Source: Halomonas zincidurans B6 (lineage in GTDB: Bacteria; Pseudomonadota; Gammaproteobacteria; Pseudomonadales; Halomonadaceae). From it: a stretch of 64,000 bases of DNA. Location: NCBI RefSeq assembly GCF_000731955.1, contig NZ_JNCK01000001.1, forward strand, positions 248,001 to 312,000, in the 5' to 3' direction. Each line of letters opens with the position of its first letter. Position 1 is the stretch's first letter. Shown here in pieces: positions 27,672-38,621 of this stretch. The notes beneath the pieces are model-generated. The model worked only from the letters and a program-made list of their open reading frames with translations, was not told the DNA's origin and did not search any database. Position numbers and translations under genes: made by a program.

Positions 27672-28290
27672 TCAGGTACCGCTCTGTGGCTGTAACGCCA
27701 CCTTGATCCAGCCTTCCTCACGGCGGTCGAAGGCCTCGAAGGCGCTCAGCGTGTCGGGCATCGGCTCATGCTGGGTAAGAATCCTGGCCGGGTCGATCTT
27801 GCCGGCCAGGGTCAGTTCGATGAGCTTGGGAATGTAGTTGCGATGATGGCAATTGCCCATGTGCAGCGTCAGGCTGCGATTCATCGCCATGCCGATCGGG
27901 AAATGCCGGAAGTCGGGCGGATAGACGCCGATGATCGATAGCGTGCCGGCCTTGGCGAGACCCTCGACCGCCCATTGCAGTGCCTTGGCTGGGGGCATCG
28001 CCGGGATGCCAGGTATCGCCGGACGGGTTGGTCTGCGGCGCGGTGTCGTCGGCCTCGCGTTCCTGCTCCGCAACATCGCTGCGCTCGGCCGCCTCACCGT
28101 GATGGGCGTGTTCGGCGTCGACCCCGACCGCGTCGATGGCGCGATCCGCACCGATGCCCCCGGTCAGCCGCTGGAGCGTTTCCACCGGCGCCTCGCGTTC
28201 GTAATCGATGGTCTCGGCGCCGAGCTCGCGGGCCATGTCCAGGCGATCCTGGTGGCCGTCGATGGCGAACACCCGGCCGGCGCCGAACAG
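27672..28290 (-). pseudogene. Zinc-dependent alcohol/formaldehyde dehydrogenase remnant
   Basis: The minus strand encodes the C-terminal half of a FdhA-like zinc alcohol dehydrogenase. One frame carries the NAD-binding GAGRVFAIDGHQDRLDMA and TNPSGDTWHPGDAPSQ. After a frameshift near 27984, the next frame gives ALQWAVEGLAKAGTLSIIGV, then IGMAMNRSLTLHMGNCHHRN and FDRREEGWIKVAL to the stop. One extra G in CAAGGCACTG explains the shift. The N-terminal catalytic half with the zinc ligands is missing, and the sequence upstream is a different gene remnant. It is non-functional by sequence. Confidence 0.85.
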
Positions 28291-28291
28291 G

Positions 28292-28400
28292 AAAGCCCAG
28301 CGAGCGGTAAAGCGCCTGCGCGACGTGATTGTCGGCGTAGACGTTGAGCGTCAGCCGGCGCGCGGCGAAGTCGTCACATGTGGTGGCGATCAGTGCCTGG
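28292..28400 (-). pseudogene. GNAT acetyltransferase C-terminal remnant
   Basis: Minus-strand sequence reads LCQALIATTCDDFAARRLTL followed by NVYADNHVAQALYRSLGF, the typical C-terminal motif of GNAT N-acetyltransferases. It abuts the dehydrogenase remnant at about 28290 without an intact start or end. Only about 36 residues are recognisable, so this is a decayed fragment joined by deletion to its neighbour. Confidence 0.65.
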
Positions 28401-28432
28401 CAGAGCGGCGGCCCAGCCCGACGGCGCACGCC

Positions 28433-28591
28433 ATGTGCGATGCCGGCTTCGCCAACCTGCCCAGCGAATGGTGCCATTACAGTTACGGCGATCAAATGTG
28501 GGCGTGGTATCGCGACGAACCCCGGGCGCTGTCTGGCCCTACGGGTCCTGATACGCTGGAGGCACGCTGGCGGCGGTCGCTGGGGCATTGA
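28433..28591 (+). pseudogene. D-Ala-D-Ala dipeptidase (VanX/DdpX, M15) C-terminal remnant
   Basis: Plus-strand sequence encodes CDAGFANLPSEWCHYSYGDQ and then MWAWYRDEPRALSGP, ending at TGA 28591. This resembles the C-terminal end of M15D D-Ala-D-Ala dipeptidases, whose motif SEWWHxxYGDQ holds the catalytic Glu and zinc His; here Cys replaces the second Trp. The frame upstream does not continue the family, so the N-terminal part and first zinc ligands are lost. Confidence 0.65.
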
Positions 28592-28653
28592 AGGAAGCCC
28601 GTTCTCTGGGCGGGGCGTGCGGATACAGGGAGCGGGGAAGCTGCAGCGTCTGA

Positions 28654-29631
28654 CTACTTCGGCGGCTCGACATGCCCGCCGAAGCCGAAGCGCATCGCCG
28701 AGAGCAGCCGGTCGGCGTAGGTGTTTTCCTGGCGTGAACGGAAGCGCGAGAACAGCGCATTGGCCAGCACCGGGGTAGGCACGCCCTGTTCGACCGCGGC
28801 GTCAATGGTCCAGCGCCCTTCGCCACTGTCGGCGACCGCGCCGGTGAAGTTGTCGAGCCGGTCATCGCCGGCCAGCGCCTGGGCGGTCAGGTCGAGTAGC
28901 CAGGAAGAAACCACACTGCCGCGCCGCCAGACTTCGGCGATGTCGGCCAGGTCAAGCTCGAAGCGCTCCTCTTCGGGCAACGCCGGCGACGACTTGGTCT
29001 TCATGATGTCGAAGCCTTCGGCATAGGCCTGCATCAGGCCGTACTCGATGCCGTTGTGGACCATCTTGACGAAGTGCCCGGCGCCTACCGGGCCGGCATG
29101 GATATAGCCGCGTTCGGCCCGGTCGTCGGGTGCATGGCGGCCCTGGGTGCGCTCGATGGTGCCGTAACCGGGGGCCAGGCTGTCGAACAGCGCATCGAGG
29201 CGCTCGAAGATCGCACGCTCGGCGCCGACCATCATGCAGTAGCCGCGCTCGAGCCCCCACACGCCGCCGGAGGTGCCGACGTCGACGTAGTGGATGGCCT
29301 GTTCCCTGAGGGTCCGGGCGCGGCGGATGTCGTCCTTGTAGAAGCTGTTGCCGCCGTCGATGATCACGTCGTCTGCGTCCATCACCTCGGCAAGCGCCAT
29401 GATCGTCGTCTCGGTGGCCTCGCCGGCCGGCAGCATCACCCATACCGCACGTGGCTTGGCCAGGTTGGCGACCAGCTCGGTCAGGCTCTTGGCGCCGCTG
29501 GCGCCATCCCGGGTCAGGGCGTCGACGGCCTGAGTGTTCTGGTCGTAGGCGACGATCTCGTGGCCCTTGCCCATCAGGCGACGGGCGATGTTGCCGCCCA
29601 TGCGGCCGAGTCCGATGATGCCGAGTTGCAT
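28654..29631 (-). CDS. gnd: 6-phosphogluconate dehydrogenase, decarboxylating (short GndA/YqeC type)
   Basis: This 325-residue enzyme oxidatively decarboxylates 6-phosphogluconate to ribulose 5-phosphate. The Rossmann start MQLGIIGLGRMGGNIARRL is followed by DGGNSFYKDDIRRA, the substrate motif DVGTSGGVWGLERGYCMMVG and HFVKMVHNGIEYGLMQAYAE. The length puts it in the short, often NAD-linked class rather than the 470-residue Gnd. The start at 29631 has AAGGA seven bases upstream; the 29670 extension is not conserved. It lies alone, next to the gene-remnant patch. Confidence 0.93.
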   Translation of the reverse strand: MQLGIIGLGRMGGNIARRLMGKGHEIVAYDQNTQAVDALTRDGASGAKSLTELVANLAKPRAVWVMLPAGEATETTIMALAEVMDADDVIIDGGNSFYKDDIRRARTLREQAIHYVDVGTSGGVWGLERGYCMMVGAERAIFERLDALFDSLAPGYGTIERTQGRHAPDDRAERGYIHAGPVGAGHFVKMVHNGIEYGLMQAYAEGFDIMKTKSSPALPEEERFELDLADIAEVWRRGSVVSSWLLDLTAQALAGDDRLDNFTGAVADSGEGRWTIDAAVEQGVPTPVLANALFSRFRSRQENTYADRLLSAMRFGFGGHVEPPK

Positions 29632-29715
29632 GCTGTGATCCTTTGCTGATTCGTGGCGCTTTCGTGGCACTAAAGGCTAGCGTCGGCCGGTGGCTTTGAC
29701 CATGATCGACGCCCG

Positions 29716-29751
29716 CGCAATAAAATGGGCCATGCGTCGGCATGGCCCATT
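29716..29751 (-). terminator. Terminator after nrdB (minus strand)
   Basis: AATGGGCCATGC (29724-29735) and GCATGGCCCATT (29740-29751) form a 12-bp stem with a four-base loop. Read on the minus strand, a TTTTATT tail follows. It lies just past the nrdB stop at 29772 and ends the nrdAB transcript. Confidence 0.9.
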
Positions 29752-29771
29752 CCGTCGTCGATAAAGGGCGA

Positions 29772-31016
29772 TTAATCCCAGCTCAGCGCACCGCCGACCT
29801 GGTATTCGGTGACCCGGGTCTCGAAGAAGTTCTTCTCCTTGCGCAGGTCTATGATCTCGCTCATCCACGGGAAGGGATTGCTGGCGCCGGGGAACTGCTC
29901 CTTCAGGCCGATCTGGGCCAGGCGGCGGTTGCAGATGAAGTGCAGGTATTCCTCCATGATCGCCGCGTTCATGCCCAGCACGCCGCGGGGCATGGTGTCG
30001 CGGGCATAGGCGACTTCCAGCTCGGTGCCCTCGAGGATCATCTGGGTGACCTCGTCCTGGAACGCGGGCGTCCACAGGTCGGGGTTCTCGATCTTGATCT
30101 GGTTGATCATGTCGACGCCGAAGTTCAGGTGCATCGACTCGTCGCGCAGGATGTACTGGAACTGCTCGGCGACGCCGGTCATCTTGTTGCGCCGGCCCAT
30201 CGACAGGATCTGGCTGAAGCCGCAGTAGAAGAAGATGCCCTCGGTGACGCAATAGAAGGCGATCAGGTTGCGCAGCAGCTCCTGGTCGGTCTCCGGGGTG
30301 CCGGTCTGGAAGTCCGGGCGCGACAGCGACTGGGTGTGCTTGAGGCTCCAGGCGGCCTTGGCGGCGACCGAGGGCACTTCGCGGTACATGTTGAAGACTT
30401 CGCCTTCGTCCATGCCCAGCGATTCCACGCAGTACTGGTAGGCGTGGGTGTGGATCGCTTCCTCGAAGGCCTGGCGCAGCAGGTACTGGCGGCATTCGGG
30501 GTTGGTGATCAGCCGGTAGACCGCCAGCACCAGGTTGTTGGCGACCAGCGAATCGGCGGTGGAGAAGTAGCCCAGGCTGCGCTCGACGATGCGCCGCTCG
30601 TCGGCGGTCAGGCCGTCGGTGCTCTTCCACAGCGCGATGTCGGCGTTCATGTTGATCTCTTGCGGCATCCAGTGGTTGGCGGAGCCGTCGAGATACTTCT
30701 GCCAGGCCCAGTCGTACTTGAAGGGCACCAGCTGGTTGAGATCGGCGCGGGCGTTGATCATCGTCTTGTCGTCGACCTCGATGCGCGCCGCGCCCATCTC
30801 GAGCTCTTCCAGGCCGGCGGCGACGTCGAGCTCTTCCAGCGATTGCCTGGCGCGTGCCAGGCGCTCGTTGTCGCCGACCTGATAGCGGCTGGCGCTCTCC
30901 GCGACGGCGTCCTGCACGGCTGGCTTCGGTGCAGCCGGCTTCGGCGCGGCCGGCTGTGGCTTGGCCTGTTCGGCGGCGGGCGTGTCGTCTTCGTGGAATT
31001 CGTCCCAGTTCAACAT
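29772..31016 (-). CDS. nrdB: Class Ia ribonucleotide reductase, beta subunit
   Basis: NrdB carries the diiron-tyrosyl radical that starts ribonucleotide reduction in NrdA. Of its 414 residues the first 45 or so form an Ala/Pro/Lys-rich linker. Ligands visible are D155 (FSTADSLV), E186 and H189 with radical Tyr193 (EEAIHTHAY), a later Glu in FYCVTEGIFFYCG and the E-x-x-H pair in LRDESMHLNFG. It is transcribed after nrdA with a 176-base gap that contains a heptamer array, wider than usual for this operon. A terminator follows. Confidence 0.96.
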   Translation of the reverse strand: MLNWDEFHEDDTPAAEQAKPQPAAPKPAAPKPAVQDAVAESASRYQVGDNERLARARQSLEELDVAAGLEELEMGAARIEVDDKTMINARADLNQLVPFKYDWAWQKYLDGSANHWMPQEINMNADIALWKSTDGLTADERRIVERSLGYFSTADSLVANNLVLAVYRLITNPECRQYLLRQAFEEAIHTHAYQYCVESLGMDEGEVFNMYREVPSVAAKAAWSLKHTQSLSRPDFQTGTPETDQELLRNLIAFYCVTEGIFFYCGFSQILSMGRRNKMTGVAEQFQYILRDESMHLNFGVDMINQIKIENPDLWTPAFQDEVTQMILEGTELEVAYARDTMPRGVLGMNAAIMEEYLHFICNRRLAQIGLKEQFPGASNPFPWMSEIIDLRKEKNFFETRVTEYQVGGALSWD

Positions 31017-31077
31017 ATGGCTGTCCTGTTCTTTCGCTGGCGGCGTCAGGGCATGACGCCGGTGGCTAGACTGTGTG

Positions 31078-31161
31078 AGCTACGAGCTACGAGCTACGAG
31101 CTACGAGCTACGAGCTACGAGCTACGAGCTACGAGCTTCGAGCTACGAGCTACGAGCTACG
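31078..31161. repeat. Tandem heptanucleotide array, 12 x AGCTACG
   Basis: Twelve consecutive heptamers AGCTACG lie between nrdA and nrdB; only the ninth unit differs (AGCTTCG). The unit and orientation are identical to 15970-16025. The array sits inside the predicted nrdAB transcript, about 60 bases upstream of nrdB. Confidence 0.98.
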
Positions 31162-31192
31162 AGCGGCTCGCTGCCCGAAGCTCGTGGCCGGG

Positions 31193-34123
<2,931 letters not shown>

Positions 34124-34247
34124 GATGCCGGGTTCCGTTAGTGAGATGGTGAAATGAAAACGCTGTCCAGGGTGCTTCGAGGCCAAAAAGGCGACGGTTT
34201 CAGCGCGTTAAGGACCATTGACAGGGTTTTTTCTGAATTGCCAGGTG

Positions 34248-34294
34248 TCACAGTATATTGTGGTCATGCCATGTAAGAGCACAAGATAATGTGG
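34248..34294 (-). promoter_or_regulatory. Two NrdR boxes upstream of nrdA
   Basis: TCACAGTATATTGTGG (34248-34263) and GCACAAGATAATGTGG (34279-34294) both fit the NrdR consensus ACACWATATATWGTGT. They are spaced exactly 31 bp start to start, three helical turns, as in known nrd promoters. A candidate minus-strand promoter (TTGCCG, 17 bases, TATCTT) overlaps the upstream box. NrdR would repress nrdAB when dATP/ATP levels are high. Confidence 0.87.
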
Positions 34295-34518
34295 CTTTTG
34301 ACTGTCGGCAAGTGAATAACCTGTGGGTAACTTGTGACTCTTTGCGGCGGGGTCAACGCTGTTTTCGTCAGGCCGCATGGTTGTGGGTTTCACGGCGTTG
34401 AAGAATTTTTTTCGAGCGTCGACGAAGAAGCATCGGCTGCTACATCGGGTCAGCGTCTTCGTGGCGGAGGCCTGAGTGCCATCCTATGGCCGTTTGAGCG
34501 GGAGCAACGGTTGCCGTG

Positions 34519-35553
34519 CTATGCGCTTTCTCCCACGCAAAGTTCGAAACCGACATCGTAAACCGATGGTTTCACGGCCTGTCCCTTGATGCGTGCGATG
34601 ACCTGCTCCGCGGCAATGCGGCCGATGGCCTCTCGCGGCGACACGATCGTCGTCAATCGGGGGGTGATGTGCTGGCCGAAGGGCAGCCCGGTGAAACCGG
34701 CAATAGCAACGTCGTCGGGTACGCGAATACCCGTCCGGTTGGCATCCAGAATGGCGCCGGTGGCCAGGGTATCGTCGGCGAAGTGAATGGCCTCGGTTCC
34801 CGGCCGCTGAACCATCACGTGGCGCAACGCCTTGGCGCCAATTTCCAGCGCGCTGACGTCCGGCCATTCCTCCAATGGCGCTTCCAGGCCGTACTGCTGC
34901 AGCAGATCGCGATGGCCGTCGTAGCGCAGTCGGGCGCGATAGTTGCCTTCCATCTGCGCACCGGCATACACGATACGCCGATACCCTCGGTCGAGCAGAT
35001 GCTGCGCCATGCAGCGCCCGGCATCGTAGTGCGACAGGCCGATGTTGAGGTCGATACCCTGACCGAGTTCCATGATCTCCATGACCGGCTTCTGCCAGCG
35101 CCTGAGCATGGCAGTGCAGGCTTCATCGTGGCGTAGCCCGGTAATCACCAAGGCGGATGAGGACCAGCCGAGAAAGGTCTGTACCAGTTCGTGCTCACGG
35201 CGCATGTCGTACTCGGTATTGCCGAGCAGGATCTGGTAGCCATGCTTCTCGAAGGTGGTCTGCAGGCCATGGATGACCTCGATGAACACCACGTTGGACA
35301 GCGACGGTACGATTACCGCAATGAAGCGTGAATTAGCCGAGGCCAGGCTGCCGGCGAGCATGTTGCGCACGTAGCCGACCCGTTCGATGGCGGCCTCGAC
35401 GCGCTCGCGGGTGGCCTGGCGCACGCTGACGGGAGAGTTGAGCACGCGCGAGACGGTGATCGTGGAGACCCCCGATTCGCGGGCGACATCGGCCAGGGTG
35501 GGATTGTCGGCACCACGTCGCTTGCGACGCTCCGGCAATTCTGAATTAGACAT
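34519..35553 (-). CDS. LacI-family transcriptional regulator (GntR-like)
   Basis: This 344-residue repressor has an N-terminal LacI helix-turn-helix (TLADVARESGVSTITVSRVL, hinge VGYVRNMLAGSLAS) and a periplasmic-binding-like sensor domain of the gluconate GntR branch. It is divergent from the acid-sugar operon, with a 16-bp palindrome between them at 35609-35624, so it most likely represses that operon until an acid sugar or its intermediate is bound. The start at 35553 has AGGAGC upstream; the 35628 extension would run through the operator. Confidence 0.9.
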   Translation of the reverse strand: MSNSELPERRKRRGADNPTLADVARESGVSTITVSRVLNSPVSVRQATRERVEAAIERVGYVRNMLAGSLASANSRFIAVIVPSLSNVVFIEVIHGLQTTFEKHGYQILLGNTEYDMRREHELVQTFLGWSSSALVITGLRHDEACTAMLRRWQKPVMEIMELGQGIDLNIGLSHYDAGRCMAQHLLDRGYRRIVYAGAQMEGNYRARLRYDGHRDLLQQYGLEAPLEEWPDVSALEIGAKALRHVMVQRPGTEAIHFADDTLATGAILDANRTGIRVPDDVAIAGFTGLPFGQHITPRLTTIVSPREAIGRIAAEQVIARIKGQAVKPSVYDVGFELCVGESA

Positions 35554-35608
35554 TGGTCGTGCTCCTATTTCCAACGCTTGCGCGTTCTGAGAGGGTAATC
35601 TAAACCAG

Positions 35609-35624
35609 ATGTTAGCGCTAACAT
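35609..35624. promoter_or_regulatory. Palindromic LacI-type operator
   Basis: ATGTTAGCGCTAACAT is a perfect 16-bp palindrome with the central CG typical of LacI/GalR operators. It closely matches the gluconate GntR operator core (TGTTACCGGTAACA type). It lies between the divergent LacI-type gene and ltnD, 41 bases before the ltnD start. Confidence 0.85.
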
Positions 35625-35664
35625 TCAAATCCCATCACAATATGACAATAGGGGAGACCGCCAG

Positions 35665-36600
35665 ATGGTTGAGCGCGCGTCGCACGCCGAAACAGTAGGA
35701 GTCATCGGCCTGGGGGCCATGGGGCTGGGCACGGCCACGGCCCTGCTCGAGGCCGGGCTGGCGGTGATCGGCTGCGATATCAGCGATGTCGCCCGGGAGG
35801 CCTTCGAGTCCCGAGGCGGTACCAGCGTGGACACGCCGGCCGAGCTGGCGAGGCGTTGTAGCGTCGTGTTGGTGATCGTAGTCAACGCGGAGCAGGTCGA
35901 GTCGGTGCTGTTCGGCGAAACAGGTGTGGTGAATCGGCTGGCTTCGGGCAGCGTGGTAATGCAGTGCGCCACGGTGGCGCCAAGCTATGCCAAGGCGCTT
36001 GGCGAACGGCTCGACGCCGTCGGCTTGCTGATGCTTGATGCTCCGATCAGTGGCGGGGCGGTCAAGGCGCGTCAGGGGCGGCTGTCGGTGATGGCCTCGG
36101 GGCGCGAGGCGGCCTACGCCAAGGCCAAGCCGGTCCTCGACGCCATGGCGGAGACAGTCTACCGCCTGGGCGGTTTCCCAGGCGCGGGCTCCAGCGTCAA
36201 GCTGGTCAATCAACTTCTGGCTGGGGTGCATATCGCCGCCGCTGCCGAGGCCATGGCGCTAGGCATTCGCATGGGAATCGACCCCGACACGCTCTTTGAT
36301 GTGATCACACATTCGGCGGGCAACTCCTGGATGTTCGAGAATCGCGTGCCGCACATCCTCAAGGGCGATTACACGCCGCTTTCAACCGTGGATATCTTCG
36401 TCAAGGATCTCAATATCGTGCACCAGGCCGGGCGCGAGCTGGCCTTCTGCATGCCGGTGGCATCCAGCGCCCTGCAGCAGTTCACCGCTGCCAGTGGTGC
36501 CGGGTTCGGGCGCGAGGACGACTCGGCCGTCGTCAAGGTCTACCAGCGCCTGTCCGGAATCACGCTGCCCGCCGCCAACGATGCGGAGGGCGGCACATGA
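35665..36600 (+). CDS. ltnD: L-threonate dehydrogenase
   Basis: This 311-residue member of the beta-hydroxyacid dehydrogenase family has NAD-binding VGVIGLGAMGLGTATAL, the substrate motif DAPISGGAVKARQG and the catalytic Lys in SSVKLVNQLL. Next to otnK, otnC, otnI and denD it is best assigned as LtnD (YgbJ), which oxidises L-threonate at C2 to 2-oxo-tetronate. ATG 35665 has GGGGAG upstream. It is the first gene of the operon and overlaps otnK by four bases. Confidence 0.88.
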   Translation: MVERASHAETVGVIGLGAMGLGTATALLEAGLAVIGCDISDVAREAFESRGGTSVDTPAELARRCSVVLVIVVNAEQVESVLFGETGVVNRLASGSVVMQCATVAPSYAKALGERLDAVGLLMLDAPISGGAVKARQGRLSVMASGREAAYAKAKPVLDAMAETVYRLGGFPGAGSSVKLVNQLLAGVHIAAAAEAMALGIRMGIDPDTLFDVITHSAGNSWMFENRVPHILKGDYTPLSTVDIFVKDLNIVHQAGRELAFCMPVASSALQQFTAASGAGFGREDDSAVVKVYQRLSGITLPAANDAEGGT

Positions 36601-37940
36601 GCCTCGTTCTCGGCGCCATTGCCGACGATTTCACCGGCGCCACCGATCTGGCCAATAATCTAGTCCGAGCCGGCATGCGCTGCATCCAGACCATCGGCGT
36701 TCCCGATCACGCGCTCGACGTCGTCGACGTCGACGCCGTGGTGGTGGCGCTCAAATCGCGCTCCTGCCCCGTGGAACAGGCCGTGAACGATTCGCTGGCG
36801 GCACTTGCCTGGCTGCAGGCGCAGGGTGCACGCCAGTTCTACTTCAAGTACTGCTCGACGTTCGACTCCACGCCGCGCGGCAATATCGGCCCGGTCGCCG
36901 ATGCCCTGCTTGAGCGTCTTCGGGCGATCCAACAAGAGCGTCTTTGGGCGACCCAGCAAGAGCGCGTGCAAGGCGAGCAGACGGTGATGGTGCCGGCGTT
37001 TCCGGTCAACGGACGCACCGTCTACCAGGGCCATCTGTTCGTCGGTGATCGACTGCTCAACGACAGCGGCATGCAGCATCACCCCTTGAACCCCATGCAG
37101 GACGCCGACCTGGTGCGCGTGCTGGCCCGGCAGACACCGCATCCGGTCGGTTTGCTCGCCCATGCCACCCTGGCCCAGGGCACCGAGGCCGCCCAGGCGC
37201 GCCTGGCCGAGCTGCAGCATGAGGGCATTCGTCATGTGATCTGCGACACCCTCGATGACAACGACCTGAGCGTCCTCGCCGAGACGCTGGCCGACCTGCC
37301 CTTGGTCACCGGCGGGTCGGGGCTGGGCCAGGCCCTGCCCGGGGTCTATCGCCAGCGCGGCTGGCTGGCGCCGGTCGCCAATGCCGGCCAACTGGCGACG
37401 CCGAGTGGCGCGGCCCTGGTGCTGTCGGGAAGCTGTTCGCGGGCCACGCTGGGCCAGGTCGAGCATTTTCTGCGCACGTATGAGGGCTTTGCGCTGGATC
37501 CGCTGGCCCTGGCCGAGGGCGATGCCCAGATCGAGGGAGCGCTGGTATTTGCCCGCCAACGCCTGAGCGAGATGACGCCGGTGCTGATCCATGCCTCGGC
37601 ACCGCCCGAGCGGGTCGAGCAGGCCCAGCAGCGTTTGGGTGCGGCGCAGGCCGGCGAGCTGGTCGAACGCGCCATGGCCCGGCTGGCCCGCGAACTGGTC
37701 GGCGCCGGTGTCGGCCGGCTGGTGGTGGCCGGCGGCGAGACCGCCGGTGCGGTGGTGTCGGCGCTGGGGGTGAGCGAGCTGCGCCTCGGCGGGCAGATCG
37801 ACCCCGGCGTGCCGTGGACGCAGACTCAAGTGGCCGGGCGAGAGGCGCCGCTGTCGCTGGCGCTCAAGTCCGGCAACTTCGGTGGGGTCGACTTTTTCAC
37901 CCGGGCCTTCGCGGTCCTCGGCCCGGGAGCGACGTCATGA
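36597..37940 (+). CDS. otnK: 3-oxo-tetronate kinase (DUF1537)
   Basis: This 447-residue four-carbon acid sugar kinase opens with IADDFTGATDLANNLVRAGM and has KYCSTFDSTPRGNIG in the N-terminal domain and VAGGETAGAVV in the C-terminal nucleotide domain. The family phosphorylates 3-oxo-tetronate at C4. An in-frame 24-bp duplication at 36912-36959 adds eight residues (RLWATQQE-like) to a surface loop. It overlaps both ltnD and otnC by ATGA junctions, which implies coupled translation. Confidence 0.92.
   Translation: MSLVLGAIADDFTGATDLANNLVRAGMRCIQTIGVPDHALDVVDVDAVVVALKSRSCPVEQAVNDSLAALAWLQAQGARQFYFKYCSTFDSTPRGNIGPVADALLERLRAIQQERLWATQQERVQGEQTVMVPAFPVNGRTVYQGHLFVGDRLLNDSGMQHHPLNPMQDADLVRVLARQTPHPVGLLAHATLAQGTEAAQARLAELQHEGIRHVICDTLDDNDLSVLAETLADLPLVTGGSGLGQALPGVYRQRGWLAPVANAGQLATPSGAALVLSGSCSRATLGQVEHFLRTYEGFALDPLALAEGDAQIEGALVFARQRLSEMTPVLIHASAPPERVEQAQQRLGAAQAGELVERAMARLARELVGAGVGRLVVAGGETAGAVVSALGVSELRLGGQIDPGVPWTQTQVAGREAPLSLALKSGNFGGVDFFTRAFAVLGPGATS
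36912..36959. repeat. Tandem 24-bp duplication inside otnK
   Basis: Two 24-bp units, 36912-36935 and 36936-36959, differ at only a few bases; the start of a third copy follows (GAGCG). The duplication is in frame and lengthens a Gln/Glu/Arg-rich loop between KYCSTF and the PAFPVNGRT motif. It looks recent. Confidence 0.9.
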
Positions 37941-38584
37941 GCCGCCACGCCGACAACCGCCTGCGCGAACAGATCGTCACCCATGGCAAGTCGCTGTTCG
38001 ACCGCGGCCTGACCATGGGCTCCAGCGGCAATATCAGCGTGCGCCTCGATGACGGCGGCTGGCTGATGACGCCGACCAACGCCTGCCTGGGGCGGCTCGA
38101 CCCGGCGCGCATCTCGCGGCTCGACCGCGACGGGGGGCTACTCGGCGGCGACAAGCCCACCAAGGAAAGCTTCCTGCACATGGCGATGTACGCCGAGCGC
38201 CCCCGGTCGCAGGCCATCGTGCACCTGCACTCGACCCATTCGGTGGCGGTGTCCTGTCTGCCGGACATCGACACCCACGACTGCATTCCGCCGCTCACCG
38301 CCTACTACGTGATGCGCGTCGGCCGGCTGCCGCTGGTGCCGTACCACCTGCCCGGCGATACCGCGCTGGGCGACGCGGTGAAAGGCCTGGCCGGCCGGCA
38401 CAGCGCGGTGCTGCTGGCCAACCACGGCCCGGTGGTGGCGGGCAAGTCGCTGGAAGCGGCGGTCTACGCCACCGAGGAGCTCGAGGAAACCGCCAGGCTG
38501 TTTCTGCTGCTGCGCGGCGAGAACCCGCGCTGCCTGACGCCCGAGCAGGTCGCCGAGCTCGAAGCGCGCTTTCCGCGCGATTGA
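37937..38584 (+). CDS. otnC: 3-oxo-tetronate 4-phosphate decarboxylase (class II aldolase family)
   Basis: This 215-residue protein of the class II aldolase/adducin family has GLTMGSSGNISVRL, the zinc ligands in HLHSTHS and a later His in ANHGPVV, and Glu73-like KESFLHMA. As OtnC (YgbL) it decarboxylates 3-oxo-tetronate 4-phosphate to dihydroxyacetone phosphate. Its ATG overlaps the otnK stop. Upstream in-frame starts lie inside otnK and were not used. Confidence 0.9.
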   Translation: MSRHADNRLREQIVTHGKSLFDRGLTMGSSGNISVRLDDGGWLMTPTNACLGRLDPARISRLDRDGGLLGGDKPTKESFLHMAMYAERPRSQAIVHLHSTHSVAVSCLPDIDTHDCIPPLTAYYVMRVGRLPLVPYHLPGDTALGDAVKGLAGRHSAVLLANHGPVVAGKSLEAAVYATEELEETARLFLLLRGENPRCLTPEQVAELEARFPRD

Positions 38585-38621
38585 ATCGGCAACCCACAAC
38601 GACACGAGACAGGAAGCGTTC

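Noticed and set aside
31075..31163. Peptide repeat ELRATSY encoded by the heptamer array
   Set aside because: It is only the translation of AGCTACG repeats in a frame without start signals or surrounding coding sequence.
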